Shown here piece by piece: positions 38,254 through 47,813 of a DNA stretch of 64,000 nt. The stretch comes from Streptomyces vietnamensis (GTDB taxonomy: Bacteria; Actinomycetota; Actinomycetes; Streptomycetales; Streptomycetaceae). The translations under genes were made by a program, and so were the position numbers. Each line of letters starts with the position of its first letter. Position 1 is the stretch's first letter. The notes beneath the pieces are model-generated. The model was not told where the DNA came from. It searched no databases and saw only the letters and a list, made by a program, of their open reading frames with translations. The stretch is taken from positions 3,763,001 to 3,827,000 of the forward strand of contig NZ_CP010407.1 in assembly GCF_000830005.1 (NCBI RefSeq). Direction: 5' to 3'.

Positions 38254-39435
38254 ATGAACCCTGTGACCCCCGTGACTCCCGTGGAGACTCCTGTGGACGA
38301 GGAAGCGGCCCGGCTCCACCGGGCGAAGGTGTGGGGCGGCGCCGAGCGCAGCCTGTGGCACACCTCGGTCGACGGCACGGTCGGGGCGCGGCTGCGCGAG
38401 CTGGCCGCCTGGGCGGAGGCCGCCGGCCACGGAGAGGCCCAGCTCGACATGTACGGGAACGGGCTCGTGGAGGAACTCGAACGACGCGTCGCCGAGGAGC
38501 TCGGCCTCCCCGCCGCCGTCTTCTTCCCGACCGGCACCATGGCCCAGCAGGTGGCGCTGCGCTGCTGGGCCGGGCGCACCGGCAACCCCGTCGTCGCCCT
38601 CCACCCGATCGCCCACCCCGAGGTCCACGAGAGCGGGGCGTTCGGCGTCGTCTCCGGGCTCCGCACGGTCCACCCGACCGACGCGCCCCGGCTGCCGACC
38701 GCCGAGGAGGTACGGGACCACCCCGAACCCTTCGGGACGCTGATGCTGGAGCTGCCGCTGCGGGACGCCGGCTTCGTGCTGCCGTCCTGGGAGGAGCTGA
38801 CCGAGGTCGTGGAGGCGGCCCGGGAACGGGACGCGGTGGTCCACTTCGACGGGGCCCGGCTGTGGGAGACCACGACGCACTTCGGCCGCGGCCTCGCGGA
38901 GATCGCGGGGCTCGCCGACAGCGTGTACGTCTCGTTCTACAAGTCCCTCGGCGGCATGTCCGGGGCCGCGCTCGCCGGCTCCGATGAGGTCATGGAGGAG
39001 GCCAGGGTCTGGCGCCACCGGTACGGCGGGATGGTCTTCCAGCAGTACCCGGCGGCGCTCTCCGCGCTCCGGGGCCTGGACGTCGAGCTGCCCCGGCTGC
39101 CCTCGTACGTGACGCACGCGCGCATGGTGGCCGACGCGGTCCGGGAGGCACTCGCGGAGGCGGACACCGGCTGGTTCCGCGTCCACCCGGAGACCCCGCA
39201 CACCCACCAGTTCCAGGTCTGGCTGCCGTACGACCCGGACGCCCTGACGGCGGCGGCCCTCGCCCAGACCGAGGACACCGGCACCGCCTTCTTCCGCCGC
39301 TGGTCCGCCCCGGGCGCGGGCGGCCCGCCGGGAGTGGCGATCACGGAGCTGACGGTCGCGGGGTCCGGTCTGGAGTGGACGGCGGAGGACGTGAAGGAGG
39401 CGGTACGGGACTTCCTCGCGCGCGTCGAGAGGTGA
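38254..39435 (+). CDS. PLP-dependent beta-eliminating lyase / threonine aldolase-like
   Basis: 393 residues. Fold-type I aminotransferase family: FPTGTMAQQVAL, a substrate-site HPIAHPEVHE, HFDGARLWE, and the likely PLP lysine in SFYKSLGGMSGA. It is close to low-specificity L-threonine aldolases, which cleave threonine to glycine and acetaldehyde. Monocistronic and divergent from the DUF2520-pan operon. Confidence 0.85.
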   Translation: MNPVTPVTPVETPVDEEAARLHRAKVWGGAERSLWHTSVDGTVGARLRELAAWAEAAGHGEAQLDMYGNGLVEELERRVAEELGLPAAVFFPTGTMAQQVALRCWAGRTGNPVVALHPIAHPEVHESGAFGVVSGLRTVHPTDAPRLPTAEEVRDHPEPFGTLMLELPLRDAGFVLPSWEELTEVVEAARERDAVVHFDGARLWETTTHFGRGLAEIAGLADSVYVSFYKSLGGMSGAALAGSDEVMEEARVWRHRYGGMVFQQYPAALSALRGLDVELPRLPSYVTHARMVADAVREALAEADTGWFRVHPETPHTHQFQVWLPYDPDALTAAALAQTEDTGTAFFRRWSAPGAGGPPGVAITELTVAGSGLEWTAEDVKEAVRDFLARVER

Positions 39436-39438
39436 CCC

Positions 39439-39642
39439 TCAGCGGGCGGGGCGCAGCCATCGGTGCAGGGCCGCGCGGACGGCGCCGCGCGCCGGGCGGC
39501 CCGCCACCACCCGTTCGAAGCGGCGGCGGTCGCGGACGGCCCGGAACACGGCCACGTCGTGGGTACCGGGCGCCGGCGGCATCGGCTCGCCGAGCCGGGC
39601 GGCGCGATGGGTGTCGAAGAGGTACTGGTGCAGCGCGTTCAT
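39439..39642 (-). CDS. Small conserved Arg-rich protein
   Basis: 67 residues (MNALHQYLFDTHRAARLGEPMPP...). Basic, with an N-terminal amphipathic helix and a VRDRRRFERVVAGRPARGAVRAALH stretch. It is convergent with the lyase gene (3 bp gap) and divergent from the ArsR-type gene; the twin operator in the gap suggests that both are controlled together. No domain recognised. Confidence 0.6.
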   Translation of the reverse strand: MNALHQYLFDTHRAARLGEPMPPAPGTHDVAVFRAVRDRRRFERVVAGRPARGAVRAALHRWLRPAR

Positions 39643-39680
39643 GTCCCCACCGTGCGCCGCGCCGCCACGGTCCGACCCCC

Positions 39681-39732
39681 GGATTGACGGCCCCCGTCAA
39701 TCCGGGACCCGTCGATTGACGGCCCCCGTCAA
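39681..39732. promoter_or_regulatory. Twin inverted repeats (operators) of the ArsR-type regulator
   Basis: Two copies of TTGACGG-N3-CCGTCAA, at 39683-39701 (extended to 10-bp arms, 39681-39703) and 39716-39732. The centres are 32 bp apart, close to three helical turns, so two dimers would bind on the same face. Confidence 0.75.
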
Positions 39733-39774
39733 ACGGGACGACAGCTCCCCCGCCCCACCCCGCACCATGGACGG

Positions 39775-40863
39775 GTGAGCGTGACCATCGACATCACCGG
39801 ACTGCCGCACGAGCGGATCACCTTCTGCCCCTCGCCGCTGGCCGAGCTGGGCTCCGCCCTGCACACCCTGGCCGTGCCCGCCCACCACCCGCGGCTGCAC
39901 GCCTGGACCACCACGACGACGGCGGCGCTGAAGCCGGAGCTCGCGGACCGGCTCATCGAGGCCGACTTCATGTGGAACAACACCCGCTCGGACATCCTGC
40001 TGCCGCCGCAGCCCCGGGAGACCCTCGCGGAGGAGCTGGACGACCTCGACCGCATGGACGACGAGAAGTTCGTCGGCTCCGCCCTGGAGATCTCCTGCAA
40101 CAGCCACTACGCGGACGGCGCGCCCTCCCCGCTCGTCGACGAGCGGATGCGCCGCCGCGCCCTCGACCTGGCCGCCGCGCGCGGCCCGCGCCAGGCCTCG
40201 TTCGTGGAACGGATGCTGGCCGACCCGCCCGGCACGCGCGCGTGGATCCGGCGGCTCCTGGAGGACTGCGACGAGGCCTTCTTCGCGGACACCTGGAGCC
40301 GCGTCCGGCTGCAGCTCGCCGCCGACGCCCGCCACAAGACCGAGCTGATGCGCCGCAAGGGGCTCGCCGAGGCCGTCGCCGACGCCTCCCCCGCGATGAG
40401 CCTGGAGGAGGACGAGCAGGGCTCCCGGATCGTCATCGACAAGCTGGTCCAGGGCCGGGCCAGCGCCGAGGGCTCCGCCGTGACGTTCCTGCCGACGGCC
40501 TTCGGCTGGCCGCACCTCTTCGCCCTGTACACCCCCGGCTGGCAGCCCGTGATCCAGTACCCGATCCCGGCCCGCGACCTCGGCGGCGCGGCCTCCGTCG
40601 AGGCGGTGAAGCTGCGTCTGGAGGCCGTCGCCCACCCCATGCGGATGCGGCTCTGCCGCAGCCTGGCGCGCGGCTCCAGCACGACGAGCGAGCTGGCCGA
40701 CGCGTACAACATCACCGCCCCCGAGGTCTCCCGCCACCTCGCGGTCCTGAAGAAGGCCGGGCTGATCATCACCCAGCGCCGCGGCCGGTACGTGCACCAC
40801 CAGCTCGACGTGTCCGTCGTCGCCCGACTCGGCAGCGACTTCCTGGAGTCGGTGCTGCGGTAG
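39775..40863 (+). CDS. ArsR-type winged-helix regulator with large N-terminal domain
   Basis: 362 residues from GTG 39775. Residues 1-270 form a DUF5937-like domain of unknown ligand (GLPHERITFCPSPLAELG near the start). The C-terminal winged helix (about 280-355: AVAHPMRMRLCRSLARG, TTSELADAYNITAPEVSRHLAVLKKAGLI) is ArsR-like without visible metal-binding cysteines. Its 3' end, including the TAG, is duplicated downstream. Confidence 0.8.
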   Translation: MSVTIDITGLPHERITFCPSPLAELGSALHTLAVPAHHPRLHAWTTTTTAALKPELADRLIEADFMWNNTRSDILLPPQPRETLAEELDDLDRMDDEKFVGSALEISCNSHYADGAPSPLVDERMRRRALDLAAARGPRQASFVERMLADPPGTRAWIRRLLEDCDEAFFADTWSRVRLQLAADARHKTELMRRKGLAEAVADASPAMSLEEDEQGSRIVIDKLVQGRASAEGSAVTFLPTAFGWPHLFALYTPGWQPVIQYPIPARDLGGAASVEAVKLRLEAVAHPMRMRLCRSLARGSSTTSELADAYNITAPEVSRHLAVLKKAGLIITQRRGRYVHHQLDVSVVARLGSDFLESVLR

Positions 40864-40895
40864 GACTGGCGGTCCTGGAGTCGGTGCTGCGGTAG
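40841..40895 (+). repeat. Direct 23-bp repeat of the gene's 3' end with stop codon
   Basis: Identical 23-bp copies at 40841-40863 and 40873-40895, both ending in TAG; the spacer is 9 bp. The second copy is out of frame with the first (offset 32). Confidence 0.9.
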
Positions 40896-40925
40896 CGGCT
40901 ACGCCGGGCGCGGCCGGCAGGGCCG

Positions 40926-41600
40926 CTAGACCGCGCCGCCGCCCGCCCGGACCAGGCCCGTCTCGTACGCCAGGACCACCACCTGGACCCGGTCGCGCAG
41001 GCCCAGCTTGGTCAGGATGCGGCCCACGTGCGTCTTCACCGTCGCCTCGGAGAGGACGAGCCGGGCGGCGATCTCGCCGTTCGACAGGCCCTGCGCGACC
41101 AGCATCATCACCTCGCGCTCCCGCTCCGTCAGACGCCCCAGCTCCTTGTGCTCGGGCTCCTTGCCCGAGGACGGCAGCATCGGCGAGAAGCGGTCCAGAA
41201 GCCGGCGCGTGGTGGAGGGCGCCACCACCGCGTCGCCGCTGTGCACCGAGCGGATCGCGGCGAGCAGCTCCGCCGGCGGCACGTCCTTCAGCATGAAGCC
41301 GCTCGCGCCCGCCTTCAGGCCCGAGAACGCGTACTCGTCGAGGTCGAACGTCGTCAGGATCAGCACCTTCGGGGCGTCCGGCTCCGAGCAGATCCGCCGG
41401 GTCGTCTCCACCCCGTCCAGCTTCGGCATGCGCACGTCCATCAGGACGACGTCGACCGCCGTGGAACGCAGCGCCTCCAGGGCCTCCACCCCGTCGCCCG
41501 CCTCCGCCACGACCTCCATGTCCGGCTGGGCGGCGAGCACCATGCGGAAACCGGTCCGCAGCAGCACCTGGTCGTCGACGAGCATCACGCGGATGGACAT
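40926..41600 (-). CDS. NarL-family response regulator
   Basis: 224 residues. Receiver domain with DDQ pocket, Asp in VVLMDVRMPKLDG (about residue 55) and Lys in FMLKDVPP. LuxR-type helix-turn-helix at about 155-210 (LTEREREVMMLVAQGLSNGEIAARLVLSE). It pairs with the kinase gene 22 bp upstream. Target genes unknown. Confidence 0.93.
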   Translation of the reverse strand: MSIRVMLVDDQVLLRTGFRMVLAAQPDMEVVAEAGDGVEALEALRSTAVDVVLMDVRMPKLDGVETTRRICSEPDAPKVLILTTFDLDEYAFSGLKAGASGFMLKDVPPAELLAAIRSVHSGDAVVAPSTTRRLLDRFSPMLPSSGKEPEHKELGRLTEREREVMMLVAQGLSNGEIAARLVLSEATVKTHVGRILTKLGLRDRVQVVVLAYETGLVRAGGGAV

Positions 41601-41622
41601 CAGGTCAGTTCCTTAGGGGTCG

Positions 41623-42825
41623 TCAGTGAGCGGGCTTGAGGGGGAGCAGGGCGCTGATCCGGAAACCGCCGCCCGGACGCGGACCCGCGTCCAGGGTGCC
41701 GCCGACCATGCCGACCCGCTCGCGCATGCCGATCAGACCGTGGCCCCGCCCGTCGGCGCCGCCGTCCTCGTACATCTCCTGCGGGGCGCCCCGGCCGTCG
41801 TCCTCGACGAGCAGGCCGAGACCGTCGTCGAAGTAGACGAGACGCACGCTGGCGCCGGCGTCGGGACCGCCGTGCTTGCGCGTGTTGGTCAGGGCCTCCT
41901 GCACGATCCGGTACGCGGTGAGCTCGACGCCGCTGGGCAGCGGGCGCGGGCTCCCCTCGATCGCGAAGTCGACGGTGAGACCGGCGTCCCTGACCTGCTC
42001 CACGAGGTCCTCGATCTGCTGGACGTCGGGCTGCGGCACGTACTCCCCGGCCTCCTGGTGCTCTCCGGTGCGCAGGATCCCGAGGAGTCTGCGCATCTCT
42101 GCGAGCGCCTGCCGGCCCGTCGTGGAGATCGTCTCCAGGGCCTGCTTGGCGGTCTCCGGGGAGGAGTCCATGACATAGGCGGCGCCGTCGGCCTGGACCA
42201 CCATCACCGACACGTTGTGCGCGACGACGTCGTGCAGCTCGCGGGCGATCCGGGCCCGCTCGGCGGCGACCGCGACCTTGGCCTGCGCCTCGCGCTCCTG
42301 CTCCAGGCGGGAGGCCCGCTCCTCCAGCTGCGCGAAGTAGGCGCGGCGGGTGCGGAGCGAGTCGCCGAGGACCCAGGCGAGGGCGAACGGCACGGTCATG
42401 ATGATCGTGAAGAACACCTTGGCCGCGTCCGAGCCAGGGGCCTCCATGGGCCATCTGAGCTGGGAGAGCGTGGAGGCGCTGAGTCCGCCGGTGAGCGCGA
42501 GCCGGGACGCCCAGCGGGGTCCGTCGTGCGCCGCGACCGTGAAGATGATCACGAGCATGGCGAAGTCGGCCATGAACGGCGTCAGGCCGAGCCCGAGCTG
42601 GACCAGGCCGAGGCCGACCGCGAGCAGCAGCATCTTCTCCGGGGCACGCCGGCGCAGGGCCACGACCAGGGAGAACAGCGCGGCCACCAGGCCGTACGCG
42701 ACGGGGTTGTCGACCGCCGGGAGGGTCGTCCCCACCCACAGCAGGGAGAACCCGAGGAGGACGACGGCCCAGAAGACGTCGACGCCCGTCGGGTGTCTGC
42801 GGATGAAGTCGTAGAGGCGCTGCAC
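41623..42825 (-). CDS. Sensor histidine kinase (DesK/HisKA_3 type)
   Basis: 400 residues from GTG 42825. Four to five membrane segments in the first 160 residues without an evident sensor domain, a coiled coil, the HisKA_3 phospho-acceptor site ([18 protein letters not shown]) and a HATPase_c domain ([27 protein letters not shown]). It should phosphorylate the NarL-type regulator. A TACTCT hexamer 7 nt before the GTG suggests a leaderless transcript. Confidence 0.92.
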   Translation of the reverse strand: MQRLYDFIRRHPTGVDVFWAVVLLGFSLLWVGTTLPAVDNPVAYGLVAALFSLVVALRRRAPEKMLLLAVGLGLVQLGLGLTPFMADFAMLVIIFTVAAHDGPRWASRLALTGGLSASTLSQLRWPMEAPGSDAAKVFFTIIMTVPFALAWVLGDSLRTRRAYFAQLEERASRLEQEREAQAKVAVAAERARIARELHDVVAHNVSVMVVQADGAAYVMDSSPETAKQALETISTTGRQALAEMRRLLGILRTGEHQEAGEYVPQPDVQQIEDLVEQVRDAGLTVDFAIEGSPRPLPSGVELTAYRIVQEALTNTRKHGGPDAGASVRLVYFDDGLGLLVEDDGRGAPQEMYEDGGADGRGHGLIGMRERVGMVGGTLDAGPRPGGGFRISALLPLKPAH

Positions 42826-42832
42826 GTCACCC

Positions 42833-42838
42833 AGAGTA
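42833..42838 (-). promoter_or_regulatory. Candidate leaderless -10 of the histidine kinase gene
   Basis: TACTCT on the minus strand, 7 nt before GTG 42825. Confidence 0.45.
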
Positions 42839-42921
42839 GGGAAAGGGGACAGTGCACGGATCAACCGTGGGGTCGATCCTTGGCGCGGGACCCGTACTCC
42901 CCGAGGTGGAGACTGGGGCAC

Positions 42922-44019
42922 GTGACGGATGAGACGTGTCAGTGGCAGGGGTGGCGGGAGGCCACGGAACGGGCGCTGTACGGCCCCGGGGGCTTCTATC
43001 TGCGCCCCGAGGGCCCGGCGGGGCACTTCCGCACCTCGGTGCACGCCTCCCCGCTCTTCGCGGCGGCCGTGGCCCGGCTGCTCGGCGAGGTCGCGGAGGA
43101 GCTGGGGACGGCCGAGGTCGACCTGGTGGACGTGGGCGCGGGGCGCGGTGAACTGCTGACCTCGGTGCTCGCGGCCGTCGGCTCCTCGCTCTCGGTACGG
43201 GCGTACGCGGTCGAGCGCGCCGCCCGCCCGGCCGGGCTCGACCCACGGGTGGAGTGGACGGACCGGATGCCGCAGGGTGTGCGCGGACTGCTCTTCGCGA
43301 ACGAGTGGCTCGACAACGTGCCGGTGGACATCGCGGAGGCGGACCCGACGGGCACGGTCCGGTACGTGGAGGTCGCGCCGGACGGCACGGAGCGGCTCGG
43401 CGCGCCCGTCACCGGCCCGGACGCCGACTGGCTGGCCCGCTGGTGGCCGCTGCGGGAGCCGGGCGCGCGGGCCGAGATCGGGCGGCCCCGCGACGAGGCC
43501 TGGGCGGCGGCGGTCGCCTCCCTGGTGGCGGGCCGGGCGGTGGCCGTCGACTACGCGCACGTACGGGCCTCCCGGCCGCCCTTCGGCACCCTGACCGGCT
43601 TCCGCGCGGGCCGAGAGGTCCCCCCGGTCCCGGACGGCAGCTGCGACCTGACGTCCCACGTGGCCCTGGACGCGTGCGGGGGCCTCCCGGCGGGGACCGG
43701 GGACGGTACGGGCACTCACGCGGGCGCGTACGGCAGCGGAAGCGCGGGCCGTACGGACGGCGCTTCCTCGGGCATCGGCCGCACGGCCGACGGCCCCTTC
43801 GCCGGGCTCCCCGGCGCCGAGCTCGTCACACAGCGGGAGGCGCTGCGGGGGCTCGGGGTGTCCGGGCAGCGGCCGCCGCTCGCGCTCGCCTCCACCGACC
43901 CCGCCGGGTACGTCCGCGCGCTCGCCTCCGCCGGCGAGGCGGCCGAGCTCACCGCCCGCGGCGGTCTCGGCGACTTCCTCTGGCTGACCCAGCGGGTCCC
44001 GCCGGCCGGCGGCCGCTGA
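42922..44019 (+). CDS. MidA/NDUFAF7-family SAM-dependent methyltransferase
   Basis: 365 residues from GTG 42922. It contains the family's N-terminal [20 protein letters not shown]-binding [11 protein letters not shown] (about 73-83), [14 protein letters not shown] and VAVDYAH blocks. The mitochondrial relative NDUFAF7 dimethylates an arginine of complex I subunit NDUFS2. The next gene here is a NuoD (NDUFS2) homologue, starting 147 bp downstream. A Gly/Thr/Ser-rich insertion lies at about 255-295. The stop is part of a 17-bp tandem repeat. Confidence 0.85.
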   Translation: MTDETCQWQGWREATERALYGPGGFYLRPEGPAGHFRTSVHASPLFAAAVARLLGEVAEELGTAEVDLVDVGAGRGELLTSVLAAVGSSLSVRAYAVERAARPAGLDPRVEWTDRMPQGVRGLLFANEWLDNVPVDIAEADPTGTVRYVEVAPDGTERLGAPVTGPDADWLARWWPLREPGARAEIGRPRDEAWAAAVASLVAGRAVAVDYAHVRASRPPFGTLTGFRAGREVPPVPDGSCDLTSHVALDACGGLPAGTGDGTGTHAGAYGSGSAGRTDGASSGIGRTADGPFAGLPGAELVTQREALRGLGVSGQRPPLALASTDPAGYVRALASAGEAAELTARGGLGDFLWLTQRVPPAGGR

Positions 44020-44106
44020 GCTGCCGCACCCGCTGAGCCGGCGGGTCCGCTGAGCCGGCGGGTCCTGGTGCCCGGGGGACGGGCGGGTCCTGGTGCCCCG
44101 GGGACG
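44013..44106 (+). repeat. 17-bp tandem repeat spanning the methyltransferase stop
   Basis: CCGCTGAG starts at 44013, 44030 and 44047; units 2 and 3 are identical over 17 bp. The TGA in unit 1 is the gene's stop. Two further copies of a GGGTCCTGGTGCCC unit follow up to 44106. Confidence 0.85.
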
Positions 44107-44154
44107 CCCCCGTCCGTCCTCCGGGCAGGAGTCCGGGGGCCCGGGGCGGCAGGG

Positions 44155-44160
44155 GATACT
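44155..44160 (+). promoter_or_regulatory. Candidate leaderless -10 of the nuoD paralogue
   Basis: GATACT lies 6 nt before ATG 44167; no Shine-Dalgarno is visible. Confidence 0.45.
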
Positions 44161-44166
44161 GGCCGC

Positions 44167-45309
44167 ATGACGGAGACGACGGTCGGAATCGGCGGCGCGG
44201 CGGAGAGCACCGACATGGTGCTGAACATCGGGCCGCAGCACCCCTCGACCCACGGCGTGCTCCGGCTCCGGCTCGTGCTCGACGGCGAGGTCGTCCGGCA
44301 CGCCGAGCCGGTGATCGGCTACATGCACCGGGGCGCCGAGAAGCTCTTCGAGGCGCGGGACTACCGGCAGATCATCATGCTGGCCAACCGCCACGACTGG
44401 CTGTCCGCCTTCTCCAACGAACTCGGCGTGGTCATGGCCGTCGAGCGGATGCTCGGCATGGAGGTCCCGGAGCGGGCTGTGTGGACGCGGACGCTCCTCG
44501 CCGAGCTGAACCGGGTCCTCAACCACCTGATGTTCCTCGGCTCGTACCCGCTCGAACTCGGCGGCATCACCCCCGTCTTCCACGCCTTCCGGGAACGCGA
44601 GGAGCTCCAGGCGGTGATGGAGGAGGTCTCCGGCGGCCGGATGCACTACATGTTCAACCGGGTCGGCGGCCTCAAGGAGGACCTGCCCGCCGGCTGGCTG
44701 GGGCGGGCCCGCGCCGCTGTCGCCGACGTCCGCTCGCGGATGGACGTCTACGACCGTCTCGTCCTCGGCAACGAGATCTTCCGGGGCCGTACGCGCGGGG
44801 TCGGCGTCCTCAGCCCGGAGACCGTCCACGCGTACGGGGTGTCCGGGCCCATCGCCCGCGCCTCGGGCGTCGACTTCGACCTGCGCCGCGACGAGCCGTA
44901 CCTCGCGTACGGGGAGCTCCAGGACACCCTGAAGGTCGCCGTGCGGCAGGAGGGCGACTGCCTCGCCCGGTTCGAGTGCCTGCTCGACCAGACGCACAAC
45001 TCCCTGGACCTGGCGGACGCCTGCCTGGACCGGATGGCCGAGCTGCCGCCGGGCCCGATCAACCAGCGGCTGCCGAAGGTGCTCAAGGCGCCGGAGGGCC
45101 ACACGTACGCCTGGACCGAGAACCCGCTCGGCGTCAACGGCTACTACCTGGTGTCCAAGGGCGAGAAGACGCCGTACCGGCTGAAGCTGCGCTCGGCGTC
45201 GTTCAACAACATCCAGGCGCTGGTGGAGCTGCTGCCGGGGACGCTGGTCGCGGACATGGTGGCGATCCTGGGCTCGCTGTTCTTCGTCGTCGGCGACATC
45301 GACAAGTAA
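44167..45309 (+). CDS. Orphan NADH dehydrogenase subunit D (NuoD2)
   Basis: 380 residues, a 49-kDa/NuoD family protein: [15 protein letters not shown] at the N-terminus, [10 protein letters not shown] with the arginine that matches the region near cluster N2, [17 protein letters not shown] and HNSLDLAD, and a C-terminal [11 protein letters not shown]. The window has no other nuo genes, so this is a stand-alone copy; the main nuo operon is expected elsewhere. It could replace NuoD or serve a hydrogenase-like complex. Linked to the methyltransferase upstream. Confidence 0.9.
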   Translation: MTETTVGIGGAAESTDMVLNIGPQHPSTHGVLRLRLVLDGEVVRHAEPVIGYMHRGAEKLFEARDYRQIIMLANRHDWLSAFSNELGVVMAVERMLGMEVPERAVWTRTLLAELNRVLNHLMFLGSYPLELGGITPVFHAFREREELQAVMEEVSGGRMHYMFNRVGGLKEDLPAGWLGRARAAVADVRSRMDVYDRLVLGNEIFRGRTRGVGVLSPETVHAYGVSGPIARASGVDFDLRRDEPYLAYGELQDTLKVAVRQEGDCLARFECLLDQTHNSLDLADACLDRMAELPPGPINQRLPKVLKAPEGHTYAWTENPLGVNGYYLVSKGEKTPYRLKLRSASFNNIQALVELLPGTLVADMVAILGSLFFVVGDIDK

Positions 45310-45325
45310 CCCGCCGCCCCCGTTG

Positions 45326-45633
45326 TGGGCCTGCGCCCCGCCGTTGTGGGCGGTGCCCGCCCGGGGCGGTGCGCCCCCGCCGCCCCCGTTGTGGGCAGTC
45401 GTTCCGCTGGGGCGGAACGGGTGGGCACAACGGACCCGCGCCCTGCCGGCGCCCGAGGCTCCCGCGCCTGAACCCGCACCCCGTGCACGGCGCTCGGTCG
45501 GTGCGGGTCCAGGCGCGGAAGCCTAGGCCCGGCTGGGGGCGCCGTCCCGTGTGCCCACCCGTCCCGCCCCAGCGGGACGATTGCCCACACGGCAGCGGGC
45601 GCGGGCCCACACGGGGCGCGGGGCGCAGGCCCA
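45326..45633. repeat. 308-bp nested inverted-repeat intergenic element
   Basis: Three nested pairs: outer arms 45326-45340/45619-45633 (15 of 15), middle units 45388-45431/45549-45590 (GTTGTGGGC ... GGGCACAAC type, each with its own inner hairpin), and inner arms 45464-45479/45501-45516 (15 of 16). It fills the gap between two convergent genes. Similar GTTGTGGGCA units are common between streptomycete genes (from memory). Confidence 0.8.
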
Positions 45634-45662
45634 GCCGGGTGCGGGCCCATGCTGGTGGGGTG

Positions 45663-46679
45663 TTACGAGTTGACCGCGCCGCGGAGTTCCGCCACGTCCA
45701 GTTGTTCCGTTTCGTCGTGGGCCGTCAGGTCGATGACCTGGCCGATCGCCCGCGGCGGCACCGCCGTGAGCGTCCCGGCGGCCAGGACCTCCTCGCCCAC
45801 GACGTCGGCGAGGTCGGTGTTCTGCACGGCCTCGATGGCGGCCGCGGCCTTCTGCGTACCGAAGAAGTCGAAGCCGCCCTCGGGGCGCGGGGCGGGCCTG
45901 CGGGCCGCGTACGGCACGATCGCGGCCGCGACCGGCACCGTCGACAGCGCGGTGGAGGCGGGCGGGAGCGCGGGAGCGGTGGCGGCCGTACGGGTGTGCT
46001 GCTCGGTTCCGGCGGCCGCCGCGTGCTTCCCCTGCGGCTCCTCCGTCTCGCGGGCGCGCTCGGCGAGGTCGCGGGCGCGGGCCGCCTCGGCCGTACGGCG
46101 GGCCTGCTGGGCCGCGGCGTTGCGCGGGAGGTCGCGCAGCGCCTGGGCGGCGCGGCGGAAGGCCTCCGGGGTGGGCGTGGAGCCGGCGGCCGGCAGCGCC
46201 TTGGCCTCGGCTCCGGCGGCGGCGCTCGTCTCCAGGGCGAGGACGCGGCGGCCCTCCAGGGCGCTGGCGCGCTCGGTCTCCGCGGTGGCGTACCGGCGGA
46301 GCAGATCGGCGTGCTCGCCGCGCAGCCCGGCGAGCTCCACGCGCTTGGCGCGGAGTTTGGCGTCGAGCCGGGAGCGCAGCGCCCGGGACTCCTCCAGGTC
46401 GGCCTCCAGCTCGGCGGTCCGCTCCTCGGCCTTCCACACCTCGGCGGCGCGGGCCCGGTCGAGCTCGGCGACCTTCAGGCCGGCGCTCCGGTCCCAACTG
46501 CGCATGAGGACGGCGCCGGTGACGGCGGCGGCGGCCGCCGCGGCCGCGAGCAGCCTCGCGATCACCGGGTCGCCGGGCAGCCAGGCGGCCGCGGCGCACA
46601 CGACCGCGGCGCCGGCGACCGCGGAGGGCGGCAGCAGCTTGTGCAGAGGCGGGGAATGGCGGTGGCGTCCACGTGGCAT
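45663..46679 (-). CDS. Membrane-associated coiled-coil protein, unknown function
   Basis: 338 residues from ATG 46679. Two hydrophobic segments (about 15-35 and 42-62) are followed by a long charged coiled coil (about 70-150, rich in Glu, Arg, Leu, Ala), an Ala-rich middle and a C-terminal globular part with VIDLTAHDETEQLDVAELRG. It resembles membrane-anchored scaffolding proteins. Stand-alone gene; function not assigned. Confidence 0.65.
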   Translation of the reverse strand: MPRGRHRHSPPLHKLLPPSAVAGAAVVCAAAAWLPGDPVIARLLAAAAAAAAVTGAVLMRSWDRSAGLKVAELDRARAAEVWKAEERTAELEADLEESRALRSRLDAKLRAKRVELAGLRGEHADLLRRYATAETERASALEGRRVLALETSAAAGAEAKALPAAGSTPTPEAFRRAAQALRDLPRNAAAQQARRTAEAARARDLAERARETEEPQGKHAAAAGTEQHTRTAATAPALPPASTALSTVPVAAAIVPYAARRPAPRPEGGFDFFGTQKAAAAIEAVQNTDLADVVGEEVLAAGTLTAVPPRAIGQVIDLTAHDETEQLDVAELRGAVNS

Positions 46680-46809
46680 GGCCTGAAATTTACCGTGCGT
46701 AGGCGTCATGTGGGGCGTCGGCCCGGCAATCTCTTGTCCACTTCTCGCCACCAGAAGTGGATATCCATGGTTCCGGTTCCGTTTCGGGCCGACTCCCCTC
46801 CCCCGCCGT

Positions 46810-47808
46810 CTACTTCTTGAGCAGCCCCTTCGTCTCCAGATACTCCTTGGCGACGTCCTCCGGCTTCGCCCGCTCGGCATCCACCTTGCGGTTGAGTTCG
46901 GCGAGATCCGCTGTGGTCAGCACCTTGGTGATGCCGTCGAGCGCGGCGGCTATCTCCGGAGAGCCGGCGTCCTTGGCGTTGACCACGGGCAGCACGTTGT
47001 CGGCGTTCTGCAGCTTCTTGTCATCGGTGAGGAGGACGAGGCCGTAGCCGTCGATGGTGGCGTCCGTGGTGGTCGTCAGGACCAGCTGGTCCACCCCGTC
47101 CTTCACCGCCTGCTTGGCCTGCGGCGTACCGACGCCCTTGGGGTCGATCCCGGCCACGTCGATCCCGTACGTCTTCTTCAGACCGGGCGCGCAGAAGGGC
47201 CGCACCGCGCATTCGTCACCGGCGGCGATCTTCACCTTCAGCTTCGCGCGGCCGAGATCGGAAAGCGTCGTCAGCTTGTTCTTCCCGGCGAATTCCTTCG
47301 TCACCGCGAAGGCGTTCTGATCGACCGCCGCTCCGGCCTCGAGCACCTTCAGACCGCGCGGTTCGGCGAGCTTCCGCAGCGCGTCGACGGTGGCCGTCAC
47401 GTCGCCCGAGGCGACCGGCTTGTCCTCGGGCGCCTTCGGCCCGTTCACCTTCGCGTTGAGGAATTCCGCGACCGTCGCCGCGTATTCCGGGACGACGTCG
47501 ATCTCGCCCTTCTCCAGGGAAGGTTCGTACAGTTCGCGATTCTTCACCGTGGTGATCGACACCGAGTATCCGGCGGCCCGCAGCGACTGCGCGTACAGCT
47601 CGGCGAGGACCTTGGCCTCCGTGAAGGCGGCCGCGCCGACCACCAGCGAGCCCTTCTCCCCGCCACCGGACCCGCCGGAGCTCCCGGAGTCCTTCTTCTT
47701 GCCCTCCTCCAGGCTGTCGCCGCCGCACGCCGCGAGGGCGGCGGTCAGCGCCGCCGTCCCCAGCAGCGCGCCCGCGATACGCGAGACCCTGTTCACGAGA
47801 TCACCCAT
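46810..47808 (-). CDS. Osmoprotectant ABC transporter substrate-binding lipoprotein (OpuCC/ProX-like)
   Basis: 332 residues. Signal peptide with lipobox LAAC and Cys28, then a Ser/Gly/Lys linker and an OpuAC-type binding fold (VVGAAAFTEAKVLAELYAQ, YSVSITTVKNRELYEPSLEKGEIDVVPEY). Binds glycine betaine, choline or carnitine-like compounds. Starts 5 bp after the second permease gene. Confidence 0.9.
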   Translation of the reverse strand: MGDLVNRVSRIAGALLGTAALTAALAACGGDSLEEGKKKDSGSSGGSGGGEKGSLVVGAAAFTEAKVLAELYAQSLRAAGYSVSITTVKNRELYEPSLEKGEIDVVPEYAATVAEFLNAKVNGPKAPEDKPVASGDVTATVDALRKLAEPRGLKVLEAGAAVDQNAFAVTKEFAGKNKLTTLSDLGRAKLKVKIAAGDECAVRPFCAPGLKKTYGIDVAGIDPKGVGTPQAKQAVKDGVDQLVLTTTTDATIDGYGLVLLTDDKKLQNADNVLPVVNAKDAGSPEIAAALDGITKVLTTADLAELNRKVDAERAKPEDVAKEYLETKGLLKK

Positions 47809-47813
47809 CCCAG

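Noticed and set aside
41623..45102. Very long open frame on the minus strand over nuoD and the methyltransferase
   Set aside because: Low-complexity product, antisense to clear coding regions; an artefact of high GC. The real kinase begins at 42825.
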